Part shown: positions 30,261 through 38,110 of the stretch, piece by piece
Layout of the letters: every line of letters begins with the position of its first letter
Position numbering within the stretch: the stretch's first letter is position 1
From: an uncultured Oscillibacter sp.
Lineage (GTDB): Bacteria > Bacillota > Clostridia > Oscillospirales > Oscillospiraceae
NCBI GenBank assembly: GCA_900551885.1
Contig: URXS01000006.1
Span: 1-38,110, forward strand
Direction of reading: 5' to 3'
Length of the DNA stretch: 38,110 nt
The notes under the pieces: generated by a model
The model's database searches: none
Seen by the model: the letters and a program-made list of their open reading frames with translations, nothing else
Told to the model about the DNA's origin: nothing
Program-made: the position numbers and the translations under genes

Positions 30261-33200
30261 TTGAAAGTAGGTTTAGACGTAGGCTCCACCACCATCAAGT
30301 GCGTGGTGCTGGATGACGCAGACAATTTGATTTACAGTACATACGAGCGGCATTTCAGTCATATCCTGGAAAAATCTGAGGAGCTGCTGCGCCGCATGGC
30401 GGAGCAGTATGTCCCCGGCGGAAAGGCGGAGTTTGCCATCTCCGGCTCCGCCGGTATGGGCATGGCGGAGAGTGTGGAGGTGCCCTTTGTTCAGGAGGTG
30501 TTTGCCACCCGTGTGGCCGCCACCCGCCTGGCCCCCGGTACCGACTGCATCATCGAGCTGGGTGGAGAGGACGCCAAGATCCTCTTCCTGACCGGCGGTA
30601 TGGAGGTGCGGATGAATGGCTCCTGTGCCGGTGGCACCGGCGCCTTCATCGACCAGATGGCGACCCTTTTGAAAATGAGCGCCGACGAGATGGATGCCGC
30701 CGCCCAGAAGGCGGAAAAGACGTACACCATTGCCTCCCGTTGCGGCGTGTTCGCCAAGAGCGATGTGCAGCCCCTCATTAACCAGGGTGCCCGGGCGGAG
30801 GATATTTCCGCCAGCATCTACCAGGCGGTGGTGAACCAGACCATTGCGGGCCTTGCCCAGGGCCGGCCCATCAAGGGGAACGTGCTGTACCTGGGCGGGC
30901 CGCTGACCTTCTCCCGCTGCCTGCGGGAGAGCTTTGACAAGACTCTGGGGGTCAAGGGCCTGTGCCCGGAGAACAGTCTGCTGTTCGTGGCTCTGGGCGC
31001 CGCCTTCTACTCCGACCAGACCTTCGATCTGCGGGAGGTGGCGGACCGGCTGCAAAAGCGGGGCGCTTCCGAGACCTATCGCTCCCAGCCGGCATTGTTC
31101 TCCTCCAAGGAGGAGTACGAGGCCTTCCGGGCCCGCCACGCCAAGGCCACGGTGCCCCGGATGCCCTTCGGCGCCGACTATGCTGCCCCGGTCCACATCG
31201 GCATCGACTCCGGCTCCACCACCGTGAAGATGGTGGTCATGGACCAGGACGCCCGCATCCTCTTCACCGACTACCGGCCGAACCTGGGCAACCCGGTGCC
31301 CCTGATCCGGGAGGTGCTGCAGAAGCTCTACGATGAGCATCCGGCCCTCCATGTGGCCTCTGTCACCACCACCGGTTACGGGGAGGACCTGGCCAAAGCC
31401 GCCTTCCACGCCGACTACGGCGTGGTGGAGACCGTGGCCCACTTCACCGCCGCCCGGCACTTCCTGCCCAACGTGGATTTCATCATCGACATCGGCGGCC
31501 AGGACATGAAGTGCTTCAAGATCGACCAGGGGGCCATCAGCAACATTTTCCTGAACGAGGCCTGCTCCTCCGGCTGCGGCAGCTTCCTCCAGACCTTCGC
31601 CCAGGCCCTGGGCTACGACGTGAAGGAGTTTGCCAAGCTGGGTCTTTTCGCCGAGCGGCCGGTGGACCTTGGCAGCCGGTGCACGGTGTTTATGAACTCC
31701 TCCGTGAAGCAGGCCCAGAAGGACGGAGCCACCATCGAAAATATCTCCGCGGGCCTTTCCATCTCCGTGGTGAAGAACGCCATCTACAAGGTCATCCGGG
31801 CCTCCTCTCCCGAGGAGCTGGGCCGGAACATCGTGGTCCAGGGTGGCACCTTCTACAACGAGGCGGTGCTGCGGGCCTTTGAGAAGGAGATGGGAGTGGA
31901 GGTCATCCGCCCGGACATCGCCGGGCTCATGGGCGCCTTCGGCGCCGCCCTGTACGGCCGGGGCAAGGCTGCCGCCGGTCAGACCAGCACCCTGCTGAAC
32001 CGGCAGGAGCTGGCGGACTTCCGTCAGGAGACCCGCAACGAGGTCTGCGGCCGCTGCGGCAACAACTGCCAGATGACGGTCAGCACCTTCGCCGACGGCT
32101 CCACCTTCATCAGCGGCAACCGCTGCGACCGGCCTGTTACCGGCAAGGCCGATACCGGCGAGCGGAACCTGTACGCCTACAAGCGCAAACTGATTCTGGG
32201 CTACAAGCCTGTCCCCGGCAAGCGGGGAAAGATCGGACTGCCGTTGTGCCTGAACTTCTGGGAGCTGTTGCCCTTCTGGCATACCTTCTTCACCAAGCTG
32301 GGCTTCGCCGTGTACCACAGCCCCCTCTCCAGCCGGGACCTGTACCTGAAGGGCCAGGGCACCATCCCCAGCGACACCGCCTGCTTCCCGGCCAAGCTGG
32401 CCCACGGCCACATCCAATTCCTCAGCAAGCTGGGGCTGGACGCCATTTTCTACCCCTGCATGACCTACAACATCGACGAGGGGCTGGGGGACAACCATTA
32501 CAACTGCCCGGTTGTGGCCTACTATCCGGAGGTCATCGCCGGAAACTGCCCGGAGATCAAGGATACCAAGTTCATCTACGACTATGTGGGCCTCCACCGG
32601 CCCAAGGACTTTACCAAGAAGATCTTTGCCATCCTGCGCAAATACTTCCCGGATATCACCAAGAGCGAGGTCAAGGAGGCTGCCGACGCCGCCTACGCCG
32701 AGTACGCCCATCACATGTCCCTGATCCGCAAGGAGGGCGAGCGCATCATTGACCAGGCCCGGGCAGAGGGCCGCCGGATCATCGTGCTGGCGGGCCGTCC
32801 CTACCACGTGGACCCGGAGGTGAACCACGGCATCGACACGCTCATTACCCGGGCGGGTGCCGCTGTGGTGACGGAGGACTCTATCTCCAACCGGGTGAAA
32901 AAGTTCCCCACCACGGTGCTGAACCAGTGGACCTATCACTCCCGGCTGTATGCGGCAGCCCGGTACTGCTGTGACCAGCCGGACATGGACCTGGTCCAGT
33001 TGGTGTCCTTCGGCTGCGGTGTGGACGCCATCACCTCCGACGAGACCCGGGAAATTCTCCAGGCGGGCGGAAAACTTTACACCCAGTTGAAAATCGACGA
33101 GATCACCAATCTGGGTGCGGTGCGCATCCGCCTACGGAGCCTGTTCGCCGCCCTGGATGAGCAGGAAGAGCAGCGCCGTGCTGCTGGAAAGGAGGCCTGA
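30261..33200 (+). CDS. 2-hydroxyacyl-CoA dehydratase activase-type protein (two BadF/HgdC ATPase domains plus DUF2229)
   Basis: The protein has 979 residues. Two ASKHA ATPase domains follow each other: VGLDVGSTTIK from residue 3 and IGIDSGSTTVK near 314. Each keeps the paired cysteines that hold the [4Fe-4S] cluster in HgdC: C122 and C161, and C435 and C474, both 39 residues apart. A CGRCGNNC cluster near 596 precedes a DUF2229-like region (about 640-850) with YKPVPGKRGKIGLPLC and the C-terminal GRPYHVDPEVNHGIDTL. Such proteins use ATP to push one electron into a dehydratase-like partner; the partner is the next gene. The TTG start at 30261 has AGGAGG 8 bases upstream. In many Clostridia the two genes are one chain of about 1,400 residues. 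The substrate is unknown. Confidence 0.9.
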   Translation: MKVGLDVGSTTIKCVVLDDADNLIYSTYERHFSHILEKSEELLRRMAEQYVPGGKAEFAISGSAGMGMAESVEVPFVQEVFATRVAATRLAPGTDCIIELGGEDAKILFLTGGMEVRMNGSCAGGTGAFIDQMATLLKMSADEMDAAAQKAEKTYTIASRCGVFAKSDVQPLINQGARAEDISASIYQAVVNQTIAGLAQGRPIKGNVLYLGGPLTFSRCLRESFDKTLGVKGLCPENSLLFVALGAAFYSDQTFDLREVADRLQKRGASETYRSQPALFSSKEEYEAFRARHAKATVPRMPFGADYAAPVHIGIDSGSTTVKMVVMDQDARILFTDYRPNLGNPVPLIREVLQKLYDEHPALHVASVTTTGYGEDLAKAAFHADYGVVETVAHFTAARHFLPNVDFIIDIGGQDMKCFKIDQGAISNIFLNEACSSGCGSFLQTFAQALGYDVKEFAKLGLFAERPVDLGSRCTVFMNSSVKQAQKDGATIENISAGLSISVVKNAIYKVIRASSPEELGRNIVVQGGTFYNEAVLRAFEKEMGVEVIRPDIAGLMGAFGAALYGRGKAAAGQTSTLLNRQELADFRQETRNEVCGRCGNNCQMTVSTFADGSTFISGNRCDRPVTGKADTGERNLYAYKRKLILGYKPVPGKRGKIGLPLCLNFWELLPFWHTFFTKLGFAVYHSPLSSRDLYLKGQGTIPSDTACFPAKLAHGHIQFLSKLGLDAIFYPCMTYNIDEGLGDNHYNCPVVAYYPEVIAGNCPEIKDTKFIYDYVGLHRPKDFTKKIFAILRKYFPDITKSEVKEAADAAYAEYAHHMSLIRKEGERIIDQARAEGRRIIVLAGRPYHVDPEVNHGIDTLITRAGAAVVTEDSISNRVKKFPTTVLNQWTYHSRLYAAARYCCDQPDMDLVQLVSFGCGVDAITSDETREILQAGGKLYTQLKIDEITNLGAVRIRLRSLFAALDEQEEQRRAAGKEA

Positions 33201-33203
33201 GCC

Positions 33204-34561
<1,358 letters not shown>

Positions 34562-34565
<4 letters not shown>

Positions 34566-35143
34566 AGCGGGTCCTGATTCTGATGGGCAGCCCCCGGAAG
34601 AACGGCAATACCGCCGCGCTGCTGGCGCCTTTTCGCGACGAGCTGGAGCGAGGGGGGGCAGAGGCGGAGACGGTTTGGCTGTATGACCGGAGCATCAGAC
34701 CCTGCCGGGCCTGCCGCACCTGCCAGAAGGATTGGACGGTGTTCGGCTGTCCCCAGAGGGATGATGTCCAGGCTATCTTCGACCAGGCGCTGGCGGCGGA
34801 TCTGCTGGTGCTGGCCACGCCCATCTATTCCTGGTACTGCACGGCGCCCATGAAGGCCCTACTGGACCGACTGGTGTACGGTATGAACAAGTTCTACGGC
34901 CAGGAGAAAGGCCCCTCCCTGTGGGAGGGAAAGGCACTGGCACTGCTGTTGACCTGCGGCTACCGGCCGGAGAGGGGCTGCGACCTCTTTGAGGAGGGCA
35001 TGCGGCGCTATTGTAAGCACTCGGGCCTACGGTATCTGGGCAGCTACGCTGAGCGGCACCTGGGCTACGACACGGTGTTCATGGACGACGGCAAGGCGGA
35101 ACGGACCCGGACCTTTGCCGGTCAGCTTCTGAAAAGCATGTAA
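34562..35143 (+). CDS. NADPH-dependent FMN reductase/flavodoxin-like protein
   Basis: The protein has 193 residues with a flavodoxin-like fold. MGSPRKNGNTAALL (8-21) is the FMN phosphate loop. A CRACRTCQKDW cysteine motif near 48-58 is typical of the iron-sulfur flavoprotein-like subgroup of NAD(P)H:FMN reductases. ATPIYSWYCTAPMKALLDRL near 85-104 is the conserved second loop. The GTG start overlaps the upstream stop (GTGA), with GGAGAG 5 bases upstream, so it is coupled to the HgdB-like gene. It may supply electrons to the activase system, which is inference from the operon. A strong terminator follows. Confidence 0.88.
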
Positions 35144-35149
35144 CAACGG

Positions 35150-35185
35150 CCCCGGCGCCACCAGCGCCGGGGTCTGCTTTTTTTT
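35150..35185 (+). terminator. Intrinsic terminator after the activase operon
   Basis: A perfect 9-bp GC stem (35150-35158 with 35164-35172), a 5-base loop and a run of eight T residues (35178-35185). Confidence 0.92.
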
Positions 35186-35248
35186 GGAAAATGGGTGAGC
35201 CCCCGGGAAAACCGATTGATTCCGGCATTTTTCGCCGCTGGAAGGGAA

Positions 35249-35278
35249 TTGACGAACCGATCGGAAAAGAGGTATAAT
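35249..35278 (+). promoter_or_regulatory. Promoter of the methyltransferase-VanZ-ecfA operon
   Basis: TTGACG (35249-35254) and a consensus TATAAT (35273-35278) with an 18-base spacer. The predicted start is about 55 bases before the ATG at 35340. Confidence 0.8.
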
Positions 35279-35339
35279 AACATGATTTGCTATGGCTTTG
35301 TCTCTTCGTTCGAAGAGGCGGGACAGGAGGAACGACGGT

Positions 35340-36203
35340 ATGTGGATTGCGGACAAATGGCAGGACTATGAGCTGCTGGACTGCGGCGGCGGCGAGAAGC
35401 TGGAGCGCTGGGACAAGCAGCTACTGGTGCGGCCGGACCCCCAGGCCATCTGGGAGACCCCCCGGCGCAACCCGGCCTGGAAAAAGGCCAACGCCCGGTA
35501 CCTCCGCAGCCAGACCGGCGGCGGCCACTGGGAGAAGAAGACCCTGCCGGAGAGCTGGAAGATCCGCTACGGCGATCTGACCTTCCAGGTCAAGCCCATG
35601 AATTTCAAGCACACGGGCCTGTTCCCGGAGCAGGCGGTGAACTGGGACTTTGCCATGGAGAAGATCCGCTCTGCCGGCCGGCCCATCCGGGTGCTGAACC
35701 TGTTCGCCTACACCGGCGGCGCCACGGTGGCCTGCGCCAAAGCTGGAGCCAGTGTGTGCCACGTGGATGCGGCCAAGGGCATGGTTGCCTGGGCCCGGGA
35801 GAACGCAAAGCTCTCCGGCCTTTCGGATGCGCCCATCCGCTGGATTGTGGACGACTGCGGCAAATTCGTGGAGCGGGAGATTCGTCGCGGAAAGACCTAC
35901 GACGCCATCATCATGGACCCGCCTAGCTACGGCCGGGGACCCGGCGGCGAGGTGTGGAAGCTGGAGGACAATCTGTATCCCTTTGTGAAGCTGTGCGCTC
36001 AGGTTCTGTCGGATAAGCCGTTGTTTGTGATCATCAACTCCTACACCACGGGCCTGGCCCCGTCGGTGCTGGGATACTTACTGCACCTGCTGGTAGCAGA
36101 AAAGTACGGCGGCCGCTGCACCTGGGACGAGCTGGGCCTTCCGGTGACAGAGACCGGCCTGGCCCTGCCCTGCGGCGCCACGGGAAGATGGTGCAGCGAA
36201 TAA
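35340..36203 (+). CDS. SAM-dependent methyltransferase, RlmI-like
   Basis: A soluble class I methyltransferase of 287 residues. LNLFAYTGGATVACAKAGA (about 120-138) is the SAM-binding motif I, followed by VCHVDAAKGMVAWARENA (motif II) and AIIMDPPSYGRG (about 196-207), the DPPSY/F active-site motif of the RlmI/YccW-type 23S rRNA cytosine-C5 methyltransferases. It lacks the PUA domain of E. coli RlmI, as do short relatives in Firmicutes, so the exact target is uncertain. ATG 35340 has AGGAGG about 9 bases upstream; an extension to 35292 overlaps that site and is rejected. Its stop lies 10 bases before the VanZ gene. Confidence 0.87.
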   Translation: MWIADKWQDYELLDCGGGEKLERWDKQLLVRPDPQAIWETPRRNPAWKKANARYLRSQTGGGHWEKKTLPESWKIRYGDLTFQVKPMNFKHTGLFPEQAVNWDFAMEKIRSAGRPIRVLNLFAYTGGATVACAKAGASVCHVDAAKGMVAWARENAKLSGLSDAPIRWIVDDCGKFVEREIRRGKTYDAIIMDPPSYGRGPGGEVWKLEDNLYPFVKLCAQVLSDKPLFVIINSYTTGLAPSVLGYLLHLLVAEKYGGRCTWDELGLPVTETGLALPCGATGRWCSE

Positions 36204-36213
36204 GGAGCCGGGA

Positions 36214-36831
36214 ATGCGCTTTTATCTGAGCCTGATTCGTTACTATGTGGTGAATATGCTGCCGGGTGTTTTGGGGGCTGTTCTCCTGTTCGGCTGCCTT
36301 TACCCATGGCGGCGGCGCCGCTTGCATGACAGGGGACTGGGCAGTACAGCTCTCCGGGAAGGGGCGCTGCTGCTGTTCTGGATGTTCTGCGGCGGCATGG
36401 CGGTGCTGACTCTGACGCCCTGGGGATTCCATTGGGTCACGCTGCTGCGGTACGGGATCATCAGCGATCAGGGAAGCTTTTTCGCCTTGGGGGATCTCAA
36501 TCTGATTCCCTTTCAGTCCTTTGACCTGGGAGCTCCCACACGATACACACTTTTTAACATCTTGGGCAATCTCATCATGTTCCTGCCCTTTGGGTTCTTT
36601 TCCACCCTGCTGTGGCGGGGCTACACCTGGAAGCGGAGCCTTGTGACCGGCGCCGCCATCACTGGCTTTGTGGAATGCTGGCAGTTGCTGGTGGGCCGGG
36701 CCTTTGATATTGACGATCTGATTTTGAATACACTGGGCGTCCTGACGGGCTTCTGGTTGCTGCGGCTGTTGGAGTATTTTGCACCAGCCGCTGTGAGACG
36801 GTTCCGCGTGAGGAAACTGCGAGAAAAGTGA
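36214..36831 (+). CDS. VanZ-like membrane protein
   Basis: The protein has 205 residues with about five hydrophobic segments. NILGNLIMFLPFGFF (about 112-126), GFVECWQLLVGRAFDIDD (about 150-167) and LNTLGVLTGFWLLRLL are the hallmark VanZ domain blocks. VanZ proteins give low-level teicoplanin resistance in enterococcal Tn1546, but most chromosomal family members have no known role. The gene is in a housekeeping context here, with no van cluster, so resistance should not be assumed. AAGGAG overlaps the previous stop and lies 7 bases before the ATG. Confidence 0.88.
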   Translation: MRFYLSLIRYYVVNMLPGVLGAVLLFGCLYPWRRRRLHDRGLGSTALREGALLLFWMFCGGMAVLTLTPWGFHWVTLLRYGIISDQGSFFALGDLNLIPFQSFDLGAPTRYTLFNILGNLIMFLPFGFFSTLLWRGYTWKRSLVTGAAITGFVECWQLLVGRAFDIDDLILNTLGVLTGFWLLRLLEYFAPAAVRRFRVRKLREK

Positions 36832-36838
36832 GACGAGT

Positions 36839-37681
36839 ATGCCGACGATCATTCAAACGGAAAATTTGACCTATGCCTACCCGGCGGAAGAAGACCAGCA
36901 GCCGGTCCTGGCCCTGCGGGGCGTGGACCTGGCCATTGAAAAAGGCTCCTTCGTGGTGGTCCTGGGCCACAACGGCTCCGGAAAGTCCACCCTGGCAAAG
37001 ACCTTTAATGGCGTGCTGTTGCCCGCCGGGGGGAAGGTGTATGTGGAGGGTATGGACACCTGCGACGAAAGCTTACTGCTGGCCATTCGCCGGACGGTAG
37101 GCATGGTGTTTCAGAACCCGGACAACCAGATTGTGGCCAACGTGGTGGAAGAGGACGTGGCCTTTGCCCCGGAGAACCTGGGTGTGCCCCCGGCGGAGAT
37201 CCGACACCGGGTAGACGACGCCCTGGCGGCGGTGGGTATGAGCGAGTTCGTCCGCCACGCCCCCCATCTGCTCTCCGGCGGCCAGAAGCAGCGGGTAGCC
37301 ATTGCCGGCGTGCTGGCGATGGAGCCGGCGTGCATCGTGCTGGATGAGGCCACCGCCATGCTGGACCCGGTGGGCCGGCGGGAGGTGCTGACTACCATCC
37401 ACAAGCTGAACCGAGAGAAGGGCATCACTGTGGTGCTCATCACTCATCACATGAACGAGGCGGAGGAGGCGGACCGCGTCCTGGTGATGGACGACGGGAA
37501 GCTGGTCATGGACGGGACGCCTCAGGAGATTTTCACCCAGGTGGACGCCCTGCGAGCCCTGGGCCTCACGGTGCCGGACACCGTGGACCTGCTGGACCGG
37601 CTGAAAAAGGACGGATTGGACGTGCCCCTCACTGCGCTGACAGTGGACCAGTGCGCCGACGCCATTGCCCGGGCTTTGTAA
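36839..37681 (+). CDS. ecfA1: Energy-coupling factor transporter ATPase EcfA1
   Basis: ATP-binding subunit of a group II ECF importer that serves several vitamin S-components. The protein has 280 residues. Walker A is GHNGSGKST (about 43-51), the Q-loop region is MVFQNPDNQIVANVVEEDVAF (A1-type), the signature is LLSGGQKQR and Walker B is ACIVLDEATAMLD. The C-terminal extension from about 220 is typical of the CbiO/EcfA family. It begins 7 bases after the VanZ-like gene and is followed 58 bases later by a second ATPase gene; EcfT and tRNA pseudouridine synthase TruA often follow in Firmicutes but lie outside the window. Confidence 0.95.
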   Translation: MPTIIQTENLTYAYPAEEDQQPVLALRGVDLAIEKGSFVVVLGHNGSGKSTLAKTFNGVLLPAGGKVYVEGMDTCDESLLLAIRRTVGMVFQNPDNQIVANVVEEDVAFAPENLGVPPAEIRHRVDDALAAVGMSEFVRHAPHLLSGGQKQRVAIAGVLAMEPACIVLDEATAMLDPVGRREVLTTIHKLNREKGITVVLITHHMNEAEEADRVLVMDDGKLVMDGTPQEIFTQVDALRALGLTVPDTVDLLDRLKKDGLDVPLTALTVDQCADAIARAL

Positions 37682-37739
37682 AGAGAAGTACGAGGAACAA
37701 CGGGCCGGCGAGGCTGGCCCGCGGAAGGAACGAGATCAA

Positions 37740-38110
37740 TTGGAACCGATTCTGCAAGTACAACATCTGACCCATACCTACGGGGTGGGCACGCCATTCC
37801 AGCGCAGCGCCGTGGAGGACGTGTCCTTCGACGTGTATCCCGGGGAGTTTCTGGGCATCATCGGCCACACCGGCTCCGGCAAGTCCACCCTGATCCAGCA
37901 TCTGAACGGCCTGCTGAAGCCCACGTCGGGGCAGATCCTGCTCCACGGAAAAGACATCTGGGCGGAGCCAAAGAAGATCCGGGACGTCCGCTTCCAGGTG
38001 GGGCTGGTGTTCCAGTATCCGGAGTACCAGCTGTTTGAGGAGACGGTCTATAAGGACATCTCCTTCGGTCCCAAGAATATGGGGCTGGACGAGAAGGAGA
38101 TCGACCGGCG
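37740..38110 (+). CDS. ecfA2: Energy-coupling factor transporter ATPase EcfA2 (3' end outside window)
   Basis: The first 123 codons of the second ECF ATPase run off the window edge. The visible part starts LEPILQVQHLTHTYGVGTPF. Walker A is GHTGSGKSTLIQHLNGLLKP, and the Q-loop is GLVFQYPEYQLFEETVYKDI, the form typical of EcfA2 (LVFQYPEYQLFE). The TTG start at 37740 has GGAAGGAAC upstream with a loose spacing. The frame is open to the last base. It pairs with EcfA1 to form the asymmetric ATPase dimer of ECF transporters. Confidence 0.92.
   Translation, partial: MEPILQVQHLTHTYGVGTPFQRSAVEDVSFDVYPGEFLGIIGHTGSGKSTLIQHLNGLLKPTSGQILLHGKDIWAEPKKIRDVRFQVGLVFQYPEYQLFEETVYKDISFGPKNMGLDEKEIDR

Noticed and set aside
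30273..32939. An 888-codon minus-strand open frame opposite the activase
   Set aside because: Antisense to a clearly conserved gene, compositionally odd and without a ribosome binding site or homology; a GC-bias shadow.
36214..36831. Glycopeptide resistance from the VanZ-like gene
   Set aside because: VanZ domains are common in non-resistant Firmicutes and no vanHAX-type genes are present here; family membership alone does not support resistance.

Overview
The window looks like chromosomal DNA from a GC-rich, anaerobic, Gram-positive gut Clostridia, most plausibly the Oscillospiraceae (Flavonifractor, Oscillibacter or Dysosmobacter-like). This is inferred from the gene repertoire: an SsnA/YgfK pair, a large 2-hydroxyacyl-CoA dehydratase activase, a UPF0735 ACT protein with Hom and LysC, ECF ATPases, an SLH protein and QueH. 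AGGAGG-type ribosome binding sites, TTG/GTG starts and sigma-A-like promoters agree with it. No phage, insertion sequence, CRISPR array, tRNA or rRNA was recognised, so this is mostly a core-genome segment.

Layout. 1-53 is the tail of an unidentified plus-strand gene. 311-4984 (minus) is a two-gene ssnA-ygfK operon with its own promoter, a long structured leader and a terminator. 5097-8664 (plus) holds a lipoprotein, a Na+/alanine symporter and a hemolysin III family protein. 8753-11214 (minus) is a tsaE-tsaB-upp-hypothetical operon. It is divergent from a plus-strand run starting at 11230: rodA/ftsW, an SLH-domain protein, then ddl-murF-ABC-F-ydcF-flavodoxin-prfA-tsaC::coaE-apeB (13839-23754), covering cell wall building, translation factors and tRNA t6A synthesis. 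23895-26954 is a UPF0735/ACT-hom-lysC unit for aspartate-family amino acids. 27011-29357 carries a small membrane protein and the conserved ACT (UPF0237)/UPF0210 pair. queH (29464-30030, minus) precedes a dehydratase-activase system (30261-35143): activase, HgdB-like partner and flavin reductase. 35340-38110 holds an rRNA methyltransferase-like gene, a VanZ-like gene and the ecfA1-ecfA2 ATPases, the last one cut by the window end.

Genes working together. TsaE, TsaB and TsaC supply three parts of the t6A37 tRNA modification pathway (TsaD is not here), with TsaC fused to the CoA biosynthesis kinase CoaE. RodA/FtsW, Ddl and MurF all act in peptidoglycan synthesis. Hom and LysC are two steps of the threonine/methionine/lysine pathway, with a likely internal translation start in lysC.

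The strongest candidate for something undescribed is the leader of ssnA (4835-4949, minus strand). It can form three mutually exclusive helices (a closing stem around a compact internal-loop domain, an antiterminator and an intrinsic terminator) directly downstream of a good promoter, which is riboswitch architecture. I could not assign it to a riboswitch class from memory. Second-tier observations are the activase/HgdB-like pair split by a single in-frame TGA, the TsaC-CoaE fusion and the dyad overlapping the ddl promoter region.
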